DNA from: an uncultured Pelagibacteraceae bacterium
Lineage (GTDB): Bacteria; Pseudomonadota; Alphaproteobacteria; Pelagibacterales; AG-422-B15
Assembly: GCA_902578305.1 (NCBI GenBank)
Contig: CACHCK010000002.1
Coordinates: 67,907-131,906, forward strand
DNA: 64,000 nucleotides
Reading direction: 5' to 3'
Made by a program: the position numbers and the translations under genes. Positions 40,503 to 51,264 of the stretch are shown here, in pieces (within the stretch, counting starts at the first letter, position 1; each line of letters opens with the position of its first letter). The notes beneath the pieces were generated by a model. It saw nothing but the letters and a program-made list of their open reading frames with translations, was not told the DNA's origin and ran no database searches.

Positions 40503-41168
40503 ATGAATTTAAAAAATAAAAAACTCTTCATATTTGACCTAGATGGGACCCTAGTTGATACAGCTCCAGATTTTAAGAACTCACTAAATTATATGCTATC
40601 AGAGCTGAATGAACCGCTTGTCACATTGGAGGAAATAAGAAATCTAGTTGGTTATGGAGCTCGTGAATTAATAAGAAGAACTGTGGTAACAAAAAATATT
40701 CCTCATGATGATGATAAAGTTAATGAGATGTTAAAAATATTTCTACTTCACTATACTCACAATATTGATGACGATAGTGTATTATTTGAAAATGTTGAAA
40801 CAGTATTAAAGCTCATAAAATCTAAAAATTTAAAGTTGGCTGTTTGTACAAATAAAATGGAAAAGCTCAGCAATATGTTATTAGAAAAACTTGGAGTCTT
40901 GCATTACTTTGACTATCTCGTTGGTGGAGATACGTTTGCAAAAAGTAAGCCTGACCCATTTCCATTGATTGAAATATGTAAAAAATTAAGTGTAAGTGAA
41001 AATGAGTCAATAATGATTGGAGATAGTGCAACAGATTTAAATGCTGGTCACAATGCAAATATGCCAGTTGTTTTGGTGGGTTATGGATATACTGATAATA
41101 AAAATATTTACAATGATGCTGATTTAGTTATAAACAATTTTTCTCAATTAACGGAATTAATCGAATAG
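40503..41168 (+). CDS. gph: phosphoglycolate phosphatase-like HAD hydrolase (likely start MNLKNKK)
   Basis: LFIFDLDGTLVDTAPDF, SKPDPFPL, IGDSATDLNAGHNANM. Confidence 0.85.
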   Translation: MNLKNKKLFIFDLDGTLVDTAPDFKNSLNYMLSELNEPLVTLEEIRNLVGYGARELIRRTVVTKNIPHDDDKVNEMLKIFLLHYTHNIDDDSVLFENVETVLKLIKSKNLKLAVCTNKMEKLSNMLLEKLGVLHYFDYLVGGDTFAKSKPDPFPLIEICKKLSVSENESIMIGDSATDLNAGHNANMPVVLVGYGYTDNKNIYNDADLVINNFSQLTELIE

Positions 41169-41177
41169 GAGTTATAC

Positions 41178-42080
41178 ATGACAATTAGTTTTAACGATAA
41201 AGTTGCAATAGTCACAGGCGCAGGTGGTGGTCTTGGAAGATGTCACGCATTAGAATTTGCAAAAAGAGGAGCTAAAGTTGTCGTAAATGACTTAGGTGGT
41301 TCTGTTGATGGTACTGGTGGATCAAGTGAAGCTGCTGATAAAGTAGTTGATGAAATAAAAGCCATGGGTGGTGAGGCAATTTCTAACGGATCAAGTGTAA
41401 CAGACAAGGCAGGTGTGAAAAAATTAGTTGATGATACAATGGCTGCCTTTGGTCGTGTTGATATTTTAGTAAATAATGCAGGTGTTCTAAGAGACAAGTC
41501 GTTTGCAAAAGTAACACTTGATGATTTCGAATTTGTAGTAAACGTTCACATGATGGGTTCTGTTTATTGTACAAAAGCGGTTTGGCCAATTATGACAGAA
41601 CAAAATTATGGAAGAATAATCATGACATCTTCGTCATCAGGTGTATTTGGAAATTTTGGACAATCAAATTACGGTGCAGCTAAAATGGGAGTTGTTGGAC
41701 TAATGAATACTCTTAAAATTGAAGGTATGAAATATAATATTAGAGTAAATTCTCTAATTCCTGTAGCGGCAACACGAATGACAGAAAATTTAGGAATGCC
41801 AGATGCAGTTTTCGATAGTTTAAAACCGGAAACTGTTTCACCTGCAGTCATGTTTATGGCATCAGAAGACGCGCCGAATGGTGCGATGATATCAGCCGGT
41901 GCTGGTGTATTTGCTTCTGCAGAGATAGTTCATTCACAAGGTGTTGCTCTTAAAGGCGATGAACTTAATGCGGATATGTTAGCTGAAAAGTGGGCTGAAG
42001 CATCGAATATGGATGGCGGTAAGGCGCTCAAAACAGGAGCAGAACATACAGCTCACATATTTAAAAAACTGGCTGAATAA
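41178..42080 (+). CDS. short-chain dehydrogenase, MFE-2/HSD17B4-type 3-hydroxyacyl-CoA dehydrogenase domain
   Basis: VAIVTGAGGGLGRCHALEFAKRGAKVVVNDLGGSVDGTG, SNYGAAKMGVVGLMNTL. Confidence 0.9.
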   Translation: MTISFNDKVAIVTGAGGGLGRCHALEFAKRGAKVVVNDLGGSVDGTGGSSEAADKVVDEIKAMGGEAISNGSSVTDKAGVKKLVDDTMAAFGRVDILVNNAGVLRDKSFAKVTLDDFEFVVNVHMMGSVYCTKAVWPIMTEQNYGRIIMTSSSSGVFGNFGQSNYGAAKMGVVGLMNTLKIEGMKYNIRVNSLIPVAATRMTENLGMPDAVFDSLKPETVSPAVMFMASEDAPNGAMISAGAGVFASAEIVHSQGVALKGDELNADMLAEKWAEASNMDGGKALKTGAEHTAHIFKKLAE

Positions 42081-42087
42081 AATTTAT

Positions 42088-43266
42088 TTAGGTAACACTT
42101 ACTGAAATTGCTTCGTCAGATGATGAAATGCCTGATTGGGTAAGAGTCATATATCTTTTCATATGATAATCAGTATTTCCAAATAGTACTCCAATCATTG
42201 TCGCCCTTTTAAAATAGTGACTTACCATATATTCATCAACAACACCCATTCCGCCATGCAATTGAATAGCGCTTTCGCCTACAAATTTTATTGCTTTACC
42301 TATACGTGCTTTGGCGGCTGAAACTGCTTTTCTTCTATCATCTGAATTACTCAAATCCGCTGTCACTGCCATGTAAAGAATTGACTTAGCCTGTTCATAC
42401 TCAATCATCATATCCACAAGACGATGCTGTATAACCTGATTTTTAGCAATTGACTGCCCGAATTGTTTTCTGTTTTTGCAATATTCAGTTGTAGAGTCTT
42501 TTAAAACTTGCAAGATACCAACTGCTTCAGAGCATGCGGCTATAGTGCTGATATCTACAATTTCCTCAATGGCATCATAAGCCATGTTAACTTCTCCTAA
42601 TATACTGTCTTTTGAAACTTTTAAATTTTCTATAATAACTTCAGAGGCTCTATACTCATCAATTGTTGGATAATTTTGGAGTGTTAATCCATCAGACTTC
42701 GTATCAACGATAAATAATGTAATTCCAGACTCAGATCTTTGGTCACCATCAGTTCTTGCAGAGATTATTAAGTGTGAAGCCATACCTGCTCCGAATACCA
42801 CCGACTTGAAACCATTTAATACATAGTCATCTCCGTTAATTACAGCTGACGTTTTTACATCATTTAAATCGAATCTGCTTTGGGGTTCGGCATACGCAAA
42901 AGCGCATCTTACATTGCCTGAAATTATTTCTGGTATTATCGAATTCTTTTGTTTCTCAGATCCAAGTTTTGATATCAATCCACCGGCTAATATCACAGTT
43001 GGCAAATACGGTTCAACAACCAGTCCTTTTCCAAATTGTTCCATAACAATCATTAAATCAGCAGATTTTCCACCAAGTCCTCCGTAAGCTTCATCAAATG
43101 GAACCCCTAAAAGACCAAGTTCAGCAAATTGTTTCCAATTTTCTTCTTTCCATCCCTCTTCTGATTTGACTATGTTGCAACGAGTGTCCCAATCATAATT
43201 ATCTCTTACAAAAGAAGTAACCATGTTGTCCAGCAAGGTCTGTTCCTCGGTGTAATCAAAATTCAT
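42088..43266 (-). CDS. acyl-CoA dehydrogenase (pair 1, small-type subunit)
   Basis: GLLGVPFDEAYGGLGGKSADLMIVMEQFGKGL, CAFAYAEPQSRFD, QLHGGMGVVDEY. Confidence 0.92.
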   Translation of the reverse strand: MNFDYTEEQTLLDNMVTSFVRDNYDWDTRCNIVKSEEGWKEENWKQFAELGLLGVPFDEAYGGLGGKSADLMIVMEQFGKGLVVEPYLPTVILAGGLISKLGSEKQKNSIIPEIISGNVRCAFAYAEPQSRFDLNDVKTSAVINGDDYVLNGFKSVVFGAGMASHLIISARTDGDQRSESGITLFIVDTKSDGLTLQNYPTIDEYRASEVIIENLKVSKDSILGEVNMAYDAIEEIVDISTIAACSEAVGILQVLKDSTTEYCKNRKQFGQSIAKNQVIQHRLVDMMIEYEQAKSILYMAVTADLSNSDDRRKAVSAAKARIGKAIKFVGESAIQLHGGMGVVDEYMVSHYFKRATMIGVLFGNTDYHMKRYMTLTQSGISSSDEAISVSVT

Positions 43267-43309
43267 AAAAAAGCGTTATAAGTTATGACAGTAAATATGT
43301 CAAAAGGTA

Positions 43310-44512
43310 CTAAAGTCCTAAGACCATTTTAGCTATGATATTTCTTTGAATTTCGTTAGATCCTCCATAAATGGATGCTTTACGAAAGTTAAAATATGTT
43401 CCTGATAGGTTCGTAGCATAGTCTGGACCAACATATTCATTACTCAAAGTTGTGCCTAGGTGAGGATTTGCATAATATCCAACAGCTTCCATGGCCAACT
43501 CAGTAACAGCTTGCTGAATGTCTGTTCCTTTAATCTTTAAAAGAGAAGACTCTGGCCCAGGACCTTTGCCAGCCGAGTCCTTTGCAAGCGTTCTTAATTC
43601 AGTGTATTCAAGAGCTGATAACTCTAATTCTGCAGCTGCTATTTTTGCCTTAAATGCTGGATCTTGAATTAAAGGTTCGCCGTATGACATTTCAGAACTA
43701 GCTATCTGTTTTATTCTTTCTATTGCTTTCTTTGATCTTGCAACACCGGCAATACCTGATCTTTCATGAGCTAATAAAAATTTTGCATAAGTCCATCCCA
43801 TGTTTTCTTGACCAATTAAATTTTCTACAGGAACTTTGACATTATCAAACCAAGTTTCGTTCACCTCATGAGATCCATCCATAAGCTTAATTGGTCTAAC
43901 TGTTACACCAGGAGTTTTCATATCAATCAAAAGAAATGAAATACCCTGTTGAGGTTTCTCAGCATCTGGATTGGTTCTTACTAAACAAAAAATCCAATCT
44001 GCATACTGGGCCATAGTAGTCCAAGTTTTTTGTCCATTAACGATATAATGGTCACCTTCTTTTACGGCACTTGTTTTTAATGAAGCAAGGTCTGAACCTG
44101 AGCCAGGCTCAGAGTAACCCTGACACCAAAAAACTTCACCACTCAAAATTCCTGGTAAGTGCTGAGCTTTTTGCTCCTCATTTCCAAAAGTATAAATTAC
44201 TGGACCAACCATATTTATTCCAAATGGCATAATATATTGACATTCAGCTTTTGCACATTCTTGCTCGAAAATATATTTTTGCGTAGGAGTAAATTCTGCA
44301 CCACCATACTGTTTAGGCCAACTTGGTGCTGACCAACCATTGTGCTTTCCTAATATCTTATGCCAAGCTGTAAGATCTTCTCTCGAGAGTTCTTTACCTA
44401 GTTTTCTTTTTGAATTGATTGAGTCTCTAAGTTCTTGTGGGTAATTTGCTTTAATAAAATCCCTTATTTCACTTTGAAACTTTAAATCTTCATTTGAAAA
44501 TGCGGTGTCCAT
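43310..44512 (-). CDS. acyl-CoA dehydrogenase (pair 1)
   Basis: WCQGYSEPGSGSDLASLKTSAV, SIYGGSNEIQRNIIAKMVLGL. Confidence 0.93.
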   Translation of the reverse strand: MDTAFSNEDLKFQSEIRDFIKANYPQELRDSINSKRKLGKELSREDLTAWHKILGKHNGWSAPSWPKQYGGAEFTPTQKYIFEQECAKAECQYIMPFGINMVGPVIYTFGNEEQKAQHLPGILSGEVFWCQGYSEPGSGSDLASLKTSAVKEGDHYIVNGQKTWTTMAQYADWIFCLVRTNPDAEKPQQGISFLLIDMKTPGVTVRPIKLMDGSHEVNETWFDNVKVPVENLIGQENMGWTYAKFLLAHERSGIAGVARSKKAIERIKQIASSEMSYGEPLIQDPAFKAKIAAAELELSALEYTELRTLAKDSAGKGPGPESSLLKIKGTDIQQAVTELAMEAVGYYANPHLGTTLSNEYVGPDYATNLSGTYFNFRKASIYGGSNEIQRNIIAKMVLGL

Positions 44513-44573
44513 AGAATCTCCTAAAAATATTCATAAATATATAATGTCTAAAAATTGAGTTTTCAACAAACTT

Positions 44574-45104
44574 TTAGGCGCTTTTTGGCCTAAAATTTAT
44601 ATATTTTTCAGCCAAACGATAGGCTCCAAATGCAACTATTCCATAAATTGCACTTGATAATATGGTATTCTGCAAAAATGGCAGAGCCATTATATAGCAT
44701 GTTATTAAACCGTTAAAATCTAACGCGTACATTCCGGAGCCATACCATACCGCAAAATTTGTTATCAAGTAAAAAGATAGAACGCCTGCACTTATTCCAA
44801 TAACACCATTCAAAATATTCAGCTTATTTTGAATAAATGTTCCAAATAATACACAAATACTAAGAGCAAAATAAACAATAAATACGCTTGAATGAAACCC
44901 AATAAATAAATCACTCAGTATCATTGCAGATAAAGTAATAATATATGCAAAAATCTTTTTGCCTAATACAGCTCCCGCAAAAAAACCCATAGCAAGAATT
45001 GGTGTAAAGTTCGGTGGATGGGGTAACAACCTGCTTAACGCTAAAATTAAAATAATTGAAATACCAAGTACTAAATTTTTATTTATTTTCATTTTTATTT
45101 TCAT
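44574..45104 (-). CDS. DUF6580-like polytopic membrane protein; candidate cobalamin transporter component
   Basis: LPHPPNFTPILAMGFFAGAVLGKK and multiple TM; directly downstream of riboswitch-TonB receptor. Confidence 0.65.
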   Translation of the reverse strand: MKIKMKINKNLVLGISIILILALSRLLPHPPNFTPILAMGFFAGAVLGKKIFAYIITLSAMILSDLFIGFHSSVFIVYFALSICVLFGTFIQNKLNILNGVIGISAGVLSFYLITNFAVWYGSGMYALDFNGLITCYIMALPFLQNTILSSAIYGIVAFGAYRLAEKYINFRPKSA

Positions 45105-45122
45105 TCTTATATATCTAATAAA

Positions 45123-47345
45123 TTAAAATGTATATTTAAAATCAACAAAATAATTTCTTTCTGGCAATGGATATACATTTGACAGTCCATAATGGGCATC
45201 GTCGTGAAACGTGCTTGATATTGCAAAGTCGTAAATTCGTTCATTTGTTAAATTATTTATACCAACCTTATAGACGTAGGGCTCGTTATTTGAACTAAGC
45301 GATGTATTGATTAAATAATAATCTGGTATTTTAGGTTCGATATTCTCTTGATCATTAGAAACATACCTTTCATCATTATATTTAATCCCTAAATTAAAAG
45401 TCATATCGCTACGAAATTTATTCACATAATTGATACTGTAAGTGATTGGTGATATAAGCGGAACTGATTTACCTGCAAGACTGTAAGAAGTTCCGCCACC
45501 CATTAAATTTTGCCATGTAGATGAATTGCTACAATAAGTAGTGTTGTCATAATTGCAAGCGCCTGAGCCACCTGATCCAGGTGTAAGGGTTCCAGATGTG
45601 AACTCAGCCTCCGTAAAATTAAATGAACTCATTATTTTTTGCTTTTCATCAATCTTGTAATTTAGATCAATGTTTATTCCTTGACGTTCAATTGGATCAA
45701 GATTTGTATTGACCGATTGATTATATTGAATTTCATTTTTTGTATCCATGTTATAATAACTCGCGTTAACATCTATCTGATCATTTTGATACAACAAGCC
45801 AATTTCTATTCCATCAGATTCTTGATCTTCTAAATGAAAATTCCCTGATGTTGTCGCCTTGATATGCTCATCAATATTTGGAATTCTAAAAGATTCTGAA
45901 TAACTTCCATATATAGATAAATTCTTATTCACCCCTTTTTCTATCCCAATATTAAAAGCAGTGTTATTTCTATCATTATTATAAGTATCATGATCAGTTG
46001 CATCCCAAGAATTAACAAAACCCACAACAGTTCTATACACTTCATCCCTTAAGCCTGTTTCAGATCTCTCATGTCTTGCCCCTAGAGACATGGCTAAATC
46101 TAATTCATTATAATATGTTGTGTTTTGGACATAAAAAGCTCTTGCCTTTAAATCAGCGTGATAATTCTGACCTAGCGGCTCGTCTTCTTTTCGATGTCTA
46201 TTGGAATTATAAAAGGCATGACCAATTTCAAAACCAAGATTTAAAATATTTGAATAATTTTCCTCAACCTGTTTTGTTTCATATCTGAGATCAAACAAAT
46301 TATTATCATTTTCTGTTTTTAAGTATCGATCTCCATTACTTGGCGTTTCATTGGTATTAGCGTTTGCAGCTAAAAACGCTTTATCAAGTCTGTCCTTATA
46401 ACCTAAATTAATAACAAACTTATTTAATTCATCAAGGTTATACTCAACGTTTGCATTAATACGCATATTTTCTGCTTCGGCATAATCATTTCTTTGATTT
46501 GTATTACAGGTGTCGCCATTAGTTGCAAAAGACCCACCAATGTGTTTTGCTGTTCTACTATCCTCATAACGGTTACAAAAATGGTAATTATATACCTCGC
46601 CTCCTTTAACACGAGGCCCAGGTAAATCTTGCTCTTTGAACGATAAAAAAAGATCCAGATTTACAATCATATCTGTTATTTTATTTTTATAATTTACAAT
46701 AAAGTTTTGGTTTTCATAGTCGGCTGCATCCCTGAAAGTATCGCTAGTAGCAGCAGATGCAGAAAAAGATATAGCGCTGTTTTCATCTATTTTAGATCCT
46801 GCATTAAAATCTATTTTTCTTGCATTATAACTTCCTATGGATAGGTTAACAGTATCGTCAATAATATCATTTTTAGTAATAACATTTATTGATCCTCCTA
46901 CCGCGCCAGAGCCGTATAATGTTGCGGAAGATCCACCTCTAACTATTTCAATTCTTTCAATTGATGTAATTGGTATATGCGAAAAACTTATATTTGCCAT
47001 ATCAATTTCATTTAATCTATTGCCATTTACTAAAATAAGTACGTTTGATTTTGACGCTTCACCAAAGCCTCTCATGTCGATTGAAGAATTTGTTCCTTCA
47101 ACACCGTCGTAAAGCCTTCTAATCTCTACACCGGAATACATTTCTAATAATTGAGGCAAATTTTTATTTAGGTTCTCTTTCAGTATCGTCTCATCAATTA
47201 TCGAAATATTTGAACCAGCTAATCCTGATGACAATCTTGTATATTGTTCATTGTTTGGCTTGATTAGTATCTCAGGAAGGTCTGCAAAAGCAGAAAATAC
47301 CAACAATAAGTAAGTTATTAATAACGCGGTTAATTTTTTATTCAT
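45123..47345 (-). CDS. TonB-dependent receptor, BtuB-like (likely start MNKKLTALL)
   Basis: Plug domain RIEIVRGGSSATLYGSGAVGGSINVITK; C-terminal YFVDFKYTF; cobalamin riboswitch upstream. Confidence 0.92.
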   Translation of the reverse strand: MNKKLTALLITYLLLVFSAFADLPEILIKPNNEQYTRLSSGLAGSNISIIDETILKENLNKNLPQLLEMYSGVEIRRLYDGVEGTNSSIDMRGFGEASKSNVLILVNGNRLNEIDMANISFSHIPITSIERIEIVRGGSSATLYGSGAVGGSINVITKNDIIDDTVNLSIGSYNARKIDFNAGSKIDENSAISFSASAATSDTFRDAADYENQNFIVNYKNKITDMIVNLDLFLSFKEQDLPGPRVKGGEVYNYHFCNRYEDSRTAKHIGGSFATNGDTCNTNQRNDYAEAENMRINANVEYNLDELNKFVINLGYKDRLDKAFLAANANTNETPSNGDRYLKTENDNNLFDLRYETKQVEENYSNILNLGFEIGHAFYNSNRHRKEDEPLGQNYHADLKARAFYVQNTTYYNELDLAMSLGARHERSETGLRDEVYRTVVGFVNSWDATDHDTYNNDRNNTAFNIGIEKGVNKNLSIYGSYSESFRIPNIDEHIKATTSGNFHLEDQESDGIEIGLLYQNDQIDVNASYYNMDTKNEIQYNQSVNTNLDPIERQGINIDLNYKIDEKQKIMSSFNFTEAEFTSGTLTPGSGGSGACNYDNTTYCSNSSTWQNLMGGGTSYSLAGKSVPLISPITYSINYVNKFRSDMTFNLGIKYNDERYVSNDQENIEPKIPDYYLINTSLSSNNEPYVYKVGINNLTNERIYDFAISSTFHDDAHYGLSNVYPLPERNYFVDFKYTF

Positions 47346-47427
47346 AATTTGTCTCCAGTCTGAAGTCACCGCAAACAAATTTTGTCCAAATGATTATCCC
47401 GATCATCTGTGGATGACTATGTTTTGT

Positions 47428-47556
47428 TGGTAGGTCTCCTGACTTCTATTTCAACATTTAAATACACCTTCCCGAAAATTCAGTGGTATTCGTATTTAAA
47501 CTCTTTAGTTACAGTTGCGGGTACAGTTGAAGCTTTAAACTTCATTCCCTGTTATT
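47428..47556 (-). ncRNA. cobalamin (B12) riboswitch
   Basis: Minus strand contains ordered conserved blocks ...AACAGGGAATGAAG...GTACCCGCAACTGTAA...CCACTG...CGGGAAGG...GAAGTCAGGAGACCTACC upstream of TonB receptor. Confidence 0.92.
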
Positions 47557-47616
47557 CACTTTACGTAAACCAACAATAAAACTATTGTATATTCGATATT
47601 ACATAGCAAGAAAAAA

Positions 47617-49125
47617 ATGGAAATTTTTGAAGATCAAAAACCTCTTTCTATAAATTTTGATGAAAATTTAGATAAAGCTCAAATATCTAAAAACGGGTTT
47701 AGAGAGTATGATGCAAGATGGCTTTATCCTGAGGAAATAAATAAAAAAGGATTGGAAATATTTGGTTACAGCCTTGGAAAATATATAAGTAAATCTAAAG
47801 GCCAAGGCTCTTCAGTTGTTATTGGTCAAGACTATAGATCCTACAGCGTTGAGGTAAAATATCATTTAGCAAAAGGGCTATTGACAAGCGGTCTCAAAGT
47901 AATCGATGTTGGTTTAGCATTATCTCCAATGTTGTACTTTGCACAACATTACTTAAATGCCGATAGTCTTGCCATGGTAACAGCAAGCCATAATGAAAAT
48001 GGTTGGACTGGAATTAAATGTGGAATAGAAAAATCACTTACTTTTGGTCCTGATGATATAAAAGAGATAAAGACTATTACTGAAAATAGTCATGATTTTA
48101 TTGCGTCAAATAATGGCAGCTACGAATTTAAAAAAGGTATTCGTGATGCGTATCTAAAACATCTCAAGGGCACTCAATCAGTAAAAAGAAATTTGAAAAT
48201 TGTCTTAGCTTGTGGCAATGGAACAGCTGGTGCATTTGCCCCTGATCTGTTGAAGAGTCTTGGATGTGAAGTAATTGAACTACATTGCAACTTAGATTTT
48301 AATTTTCCTAATTATAATCCTAATCCAGAAGATCTGACTATGCTTAATGATCTTGCAAAATGCGTAAAAGATAAGAATGCAGATGTAGGATTTGCTTTTG
48401 ATGGTGATGGCGATCGTCTGGGAGTTGTGGACAATGAAGGTAATGAAATATTTTCTGACAAAATAGGATTAATGCTTGCAGAGTATTTATCAGAGAAATA
48501 TTCAAATTCAAAATTTGTTATCGATGTAAAGTCGACTGGTTTATTTTTTAATAATGAAATATTGAAAAAAAATAATTGCATTGTTGATATGTGGAAGACT
48601 GGTCACTCACATATGAAAAGGCGGGTTAATGAAATAAATGCTTTATGTGGCTTTGAAAAAAGTGGTCATTTTTTCATTGGTAAACCTCTAGGACTTGGCT
48701 TTGACGATGGTTTAAAATCAGCTTCTTTGATGATTGAATATTTAGATCACCATAAAAATAAGAGTATGTCGGAATTATATTCAAAGTTGAATACTTCCTT
48801 TCAATCTCCAACTATGGCGCCTTTCTGCAAGGATGAGGAAAAATATGATGTCGTAGACGAAATAACAAATAAAATAATTCAAGACCAAAAAAATAAAACA
48901 AAAGTTGCTGATTGTGAAATAATTGAAACAAATACAGTAAATGGAATTAGATTTAGTTTATCGAATGGTTCTTGGGGATTAATCAGAGCGTCATCAAATA
49001 AGCCTTCTTTAGTTATAGTTATTGAAAGCCTTGTTTCAAATGAAGAAGTTGAAATGATATTTAAATACATTAACACACTTTTAAATGAAACTGGTAAAGT
49101 TGGAGAATACGACCAAAAACTATGA
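47617..49125 (+). CDS. phosphomannomutase/phosphoglucomutase
   Basis: VTASHNENGWTGIKCG, FAFDGDGDRLGVVDNEG, GFEKSGHFF. Confidence 0.94.
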   Translation: MEIFEDQKPLSINFDENLDKAQISKNGFREYDARWLYPEEINKKGLEIFGYSLGKYISKSKGQGSSVVIGQDYRSYSVEVKYHLAKGLLTSGLKVIDVGLALSPMLYFAQHYLNADSLAMVTASHNENGWTGIKCGIEKSLTFGPDDIKEIKTITENSHDFIASNNGSYEFKKGIRDAYLKHLKGTQSVKRNLKIVLACGNGTAGAFAPDLLKSLGCEVIELHCNLDFNFPNYNPNPEDLTMLNDLAKCVKDKNADVGFAFDGDGDRLGVVDNEGNEIFSDKIGLMLAEYLSEKYSNSKFVIDVKSTGLFFNNEILKKNNCIVDMWKTGHSHMKRRVNEINALCGFEKSGHFFIGKPLGLGFDDGLKSASLMIEYLDHHKNKSMSELYSKLNTSFQSPTMAPFCKDEEKYDVVDEITNKIIQDQKNKTKVADCEIIETNTVNGIRFSLSNGSWGLIRASSNKPSLVIVIESLVSNEEVEMIFKYINTLLNETGKVGEYDQKL

Positions 49126-49971
49126 TGTTAATGATGCCCATTCATTAAAGAAGCGAATAGACATAAATAAAATAAATAAACCAAAAATAAAACTTAATTT
49201 ACCTTTGGAAAGATAATGAGCAAATCTTACTCCTAAAGGGGCACCTATAATTGTCATGGGCGTTATTAAAATTAAACCTACTAAACTTACATATCCATAA
49301 GTTAGTGGTAGAGATACATTATTTTGAATTCCCGCTATAATGAAACCAATTGTGCCAGGAACAGCAATTATTGTTCCAATACCAGCAGCAGTTCCAATTG
49401 CACGGTGTATATCAAAGTTATAAAGTTTTAAGATGGGTATACTTATTGAGCCACCACCAACACCTATTAATACAGATAAAAAACCAATTGTTGATCCATA
49501 GCCATGACCTTTTAAATTGTTTGGAAATTTATCTGCAAATCTCCATTCATCTTTCCAAAAGAAAAATTGAAGAGCAACAAAAAATAAAATTATAGAATAA
49601 ATTAGTATTAGGCTGCTACCTTCAAGAAATGAAACTGCTATCGAACCAAAGATAACTCCGATCAATAATGACAAAAAAATAAATTTTAAAAAATTTAAAT
49701 TGACTGAACCTCTTCTATGATGATTTATGGCTGATATAATTGAAATTGGAACAATATTTGCAAGGGAAGTTCCAACAGCTAAGTGCATTCTTATACTCTC
49801 ATCTACTTCTGCTAGTGTGTAGATATAGTATAGAGCAGGTACAACAACTACACCTCCTCCAATTCCAAAAAGTCCTGCAATAAATCCAGCAAAAATACCG
49901 GTACTGACCAATAGCATTACAGAGAATAGCAAGTCGCCAGAGGCAACATTGCTAAATATTGTTGTAAACAC
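49120..49971 (-). CDS. TauE/SafE family sulfite exporter-like membrane protein
   Basis: FAGFIAGLFGIGGGVVVVPALYY, IGVGGGSISIPIL. Confidence 0.9.
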   Translation of the reverse strand: MFTTIFSNVASGDLLFSVMLLVSTGIFAGFIAGLFGIGGGVVVVPALYYIYTLAEVDESIRMHLAVGTSLANIVPISIISAINHHRRGSVNLNFLKFIFLSLLIGVIFGSIAVSFLEGSSLILIYSIILFFVALQFFFWKDEWRFADKFPNNLKGHGYGSTIGFLSVLIGVGGGSISIPILKLYNFDIHRAIGTAAGIGTIIAVPGTIGFIIAGIQNNVSLPLTYGYVSLVGLILITPMTIIGAPLGVRFAHYLSKGKLSFIFGLFILFMSIRFFNEWASLTS

Positions 49972-49978
49972 TTAGAGC

Positions 49979-51262
49979 TTAGTTTTTGCCAGAAGGAAGT
50001 TCGTTAAATGGAACTTTTTTATCCGCTCTTTCATCTTGTGGTAACCCAAGAACTCGTTCTGCAATAATATTGCGAAGAACTTCATCTGTACCGCCAGCAA
50101 TTCTCATTGCCGCAGAGAAAAAATATCCATTTTGAAATAAGTTCTTTAATACAGGGTTTTGATCGTGATGTACCATACCTGAAGAATCCATCAGTTCGAG
50201 CGCATAAGCTGACACATCTTGCATTTTTGACGCTGTAACAAGTTTGCTTATTGATAGCTCTGGGCCTGGAGTCTGACCTTTTGATAAAGCAGTAATACTT
50301 CTAAATTTTGTATATTGCAAACCGCGAGATTGAACATACCAGTCAGCCATTTTCTGTCTAACTTCACTATTTTTGATTGCTAGACCATCTTCAACTTCTA
50401 ATTCTTTAGTCGCTTCAAATATTTGATCAAAATCAAGTCCTGGAGGGTCGCCAACTGCAAGTCTTTCATTCATAAGTGTAGTAAGCGCAACTTTCCAACC
50501 TTCACCTTCTCCACCTAGTCTTTGACTGTCAGGGATTCTTACATCATTGAAAAAAACTTCGTTAAAATTTGAGGTACCTGAAATCTGCTTAATTGGTCTT
50601 ATTTCTATGCCAGGAGTTTTCATATCTAGATAAAAATAAGTAAGGCCTTTATGCTTTAAGGCAGATGGATCTGATCTTGCAACTATCATTCCATAATCAG
50701 CAAAGTGCGCTCCAGATGTCCAAACTTTTTGCCCATTTAAAACCCACTCATCGCCATCCTTTTCAGCTTTCATTTTAATTCCAGCCAAATCTGATCCTGC
50801 TGAAGGTTCTGAAAAAAGCTGGCACCATATTTCTTCACCTGTGATCATTTTAGGTAAATATCTTTTTTTATCTTCATCTTTACCCCACACCATCATTGTA
50901 GGGCCAAGCATACCAATTCCAATCTCAAAATATCCAGAAGGCACCAAGTAATCATGTTCTTCTTGTGAGTAGATAACTTGTTGTATCGGTGATCCACCAT
51001 AACCACCAAATTCTTTTGGCCATAGGATGGCAGCAAAACCTGCTTCAGCTTTCTTCTTTTGCCATACTTTAGCTCGCTCTAGTGCCTCTTGCGCCGCTTC
51101 TTTACCGCCCTTAACTGTTTCAGGAGCACCTGCAACAGCAATTTGAGGGTTTTTATCATTCGGTTTGTCAGAAATGATTGATCTCTTTTCGGCATTTGCC
51201 TCAAGAAAATCTCTAGCCTCTTTTCTAAATGCAGCTTCCTGCTGTGAATCATTAAAATCCAT
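49979..51262 (-). CDS. acyl-CoA dehydrogenase (pair 2)
   Basis: WCQLFSEPSAGSDLAGIKMKAEKDGDEWVLNGQKVWTSGA, RIAGGTDEVLRNIIAERVLG. Confidence 0.93.
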   Translation of the reverse strand: MDFNDSQQEAAFRKEARDFLEANAEKRSIISDKPNDKNPQIAVAGAPETVKGGKEAAQEALERAKVWQKKKAEAGFAAILWPKEFGGYGGSPIQQVIYSQEEHDYLVPSGYFEIGIGMLGPTMMVWGKDEDKKRYLPKMITGEEIWCQLFSEPSAGSDLAGIKMKAEKDGDEWVLNGQKVWTSGAHFADYGMIVARSDPSALKHKGLTYFYLDMKTPGIEIRPIKQISGTSNFNEVFFNDVRIPDSQRLGGEGEGWKVALTTLMNERLAVGDPPGLDFDQIFEATKELEVEDGLAIKNSEVRQKMADWYVQSRGLQYTKFRSITALSKGQTPGPELSISKLVTASKMQDVSAYALELMDSSGMVHHDQNPVLKNLFQNGYFFSAAMRIAGGTDEVLRNIIAERVLGLPQDERADKKVPFNELPSGKN

Positions 51263-51264
51263 AA

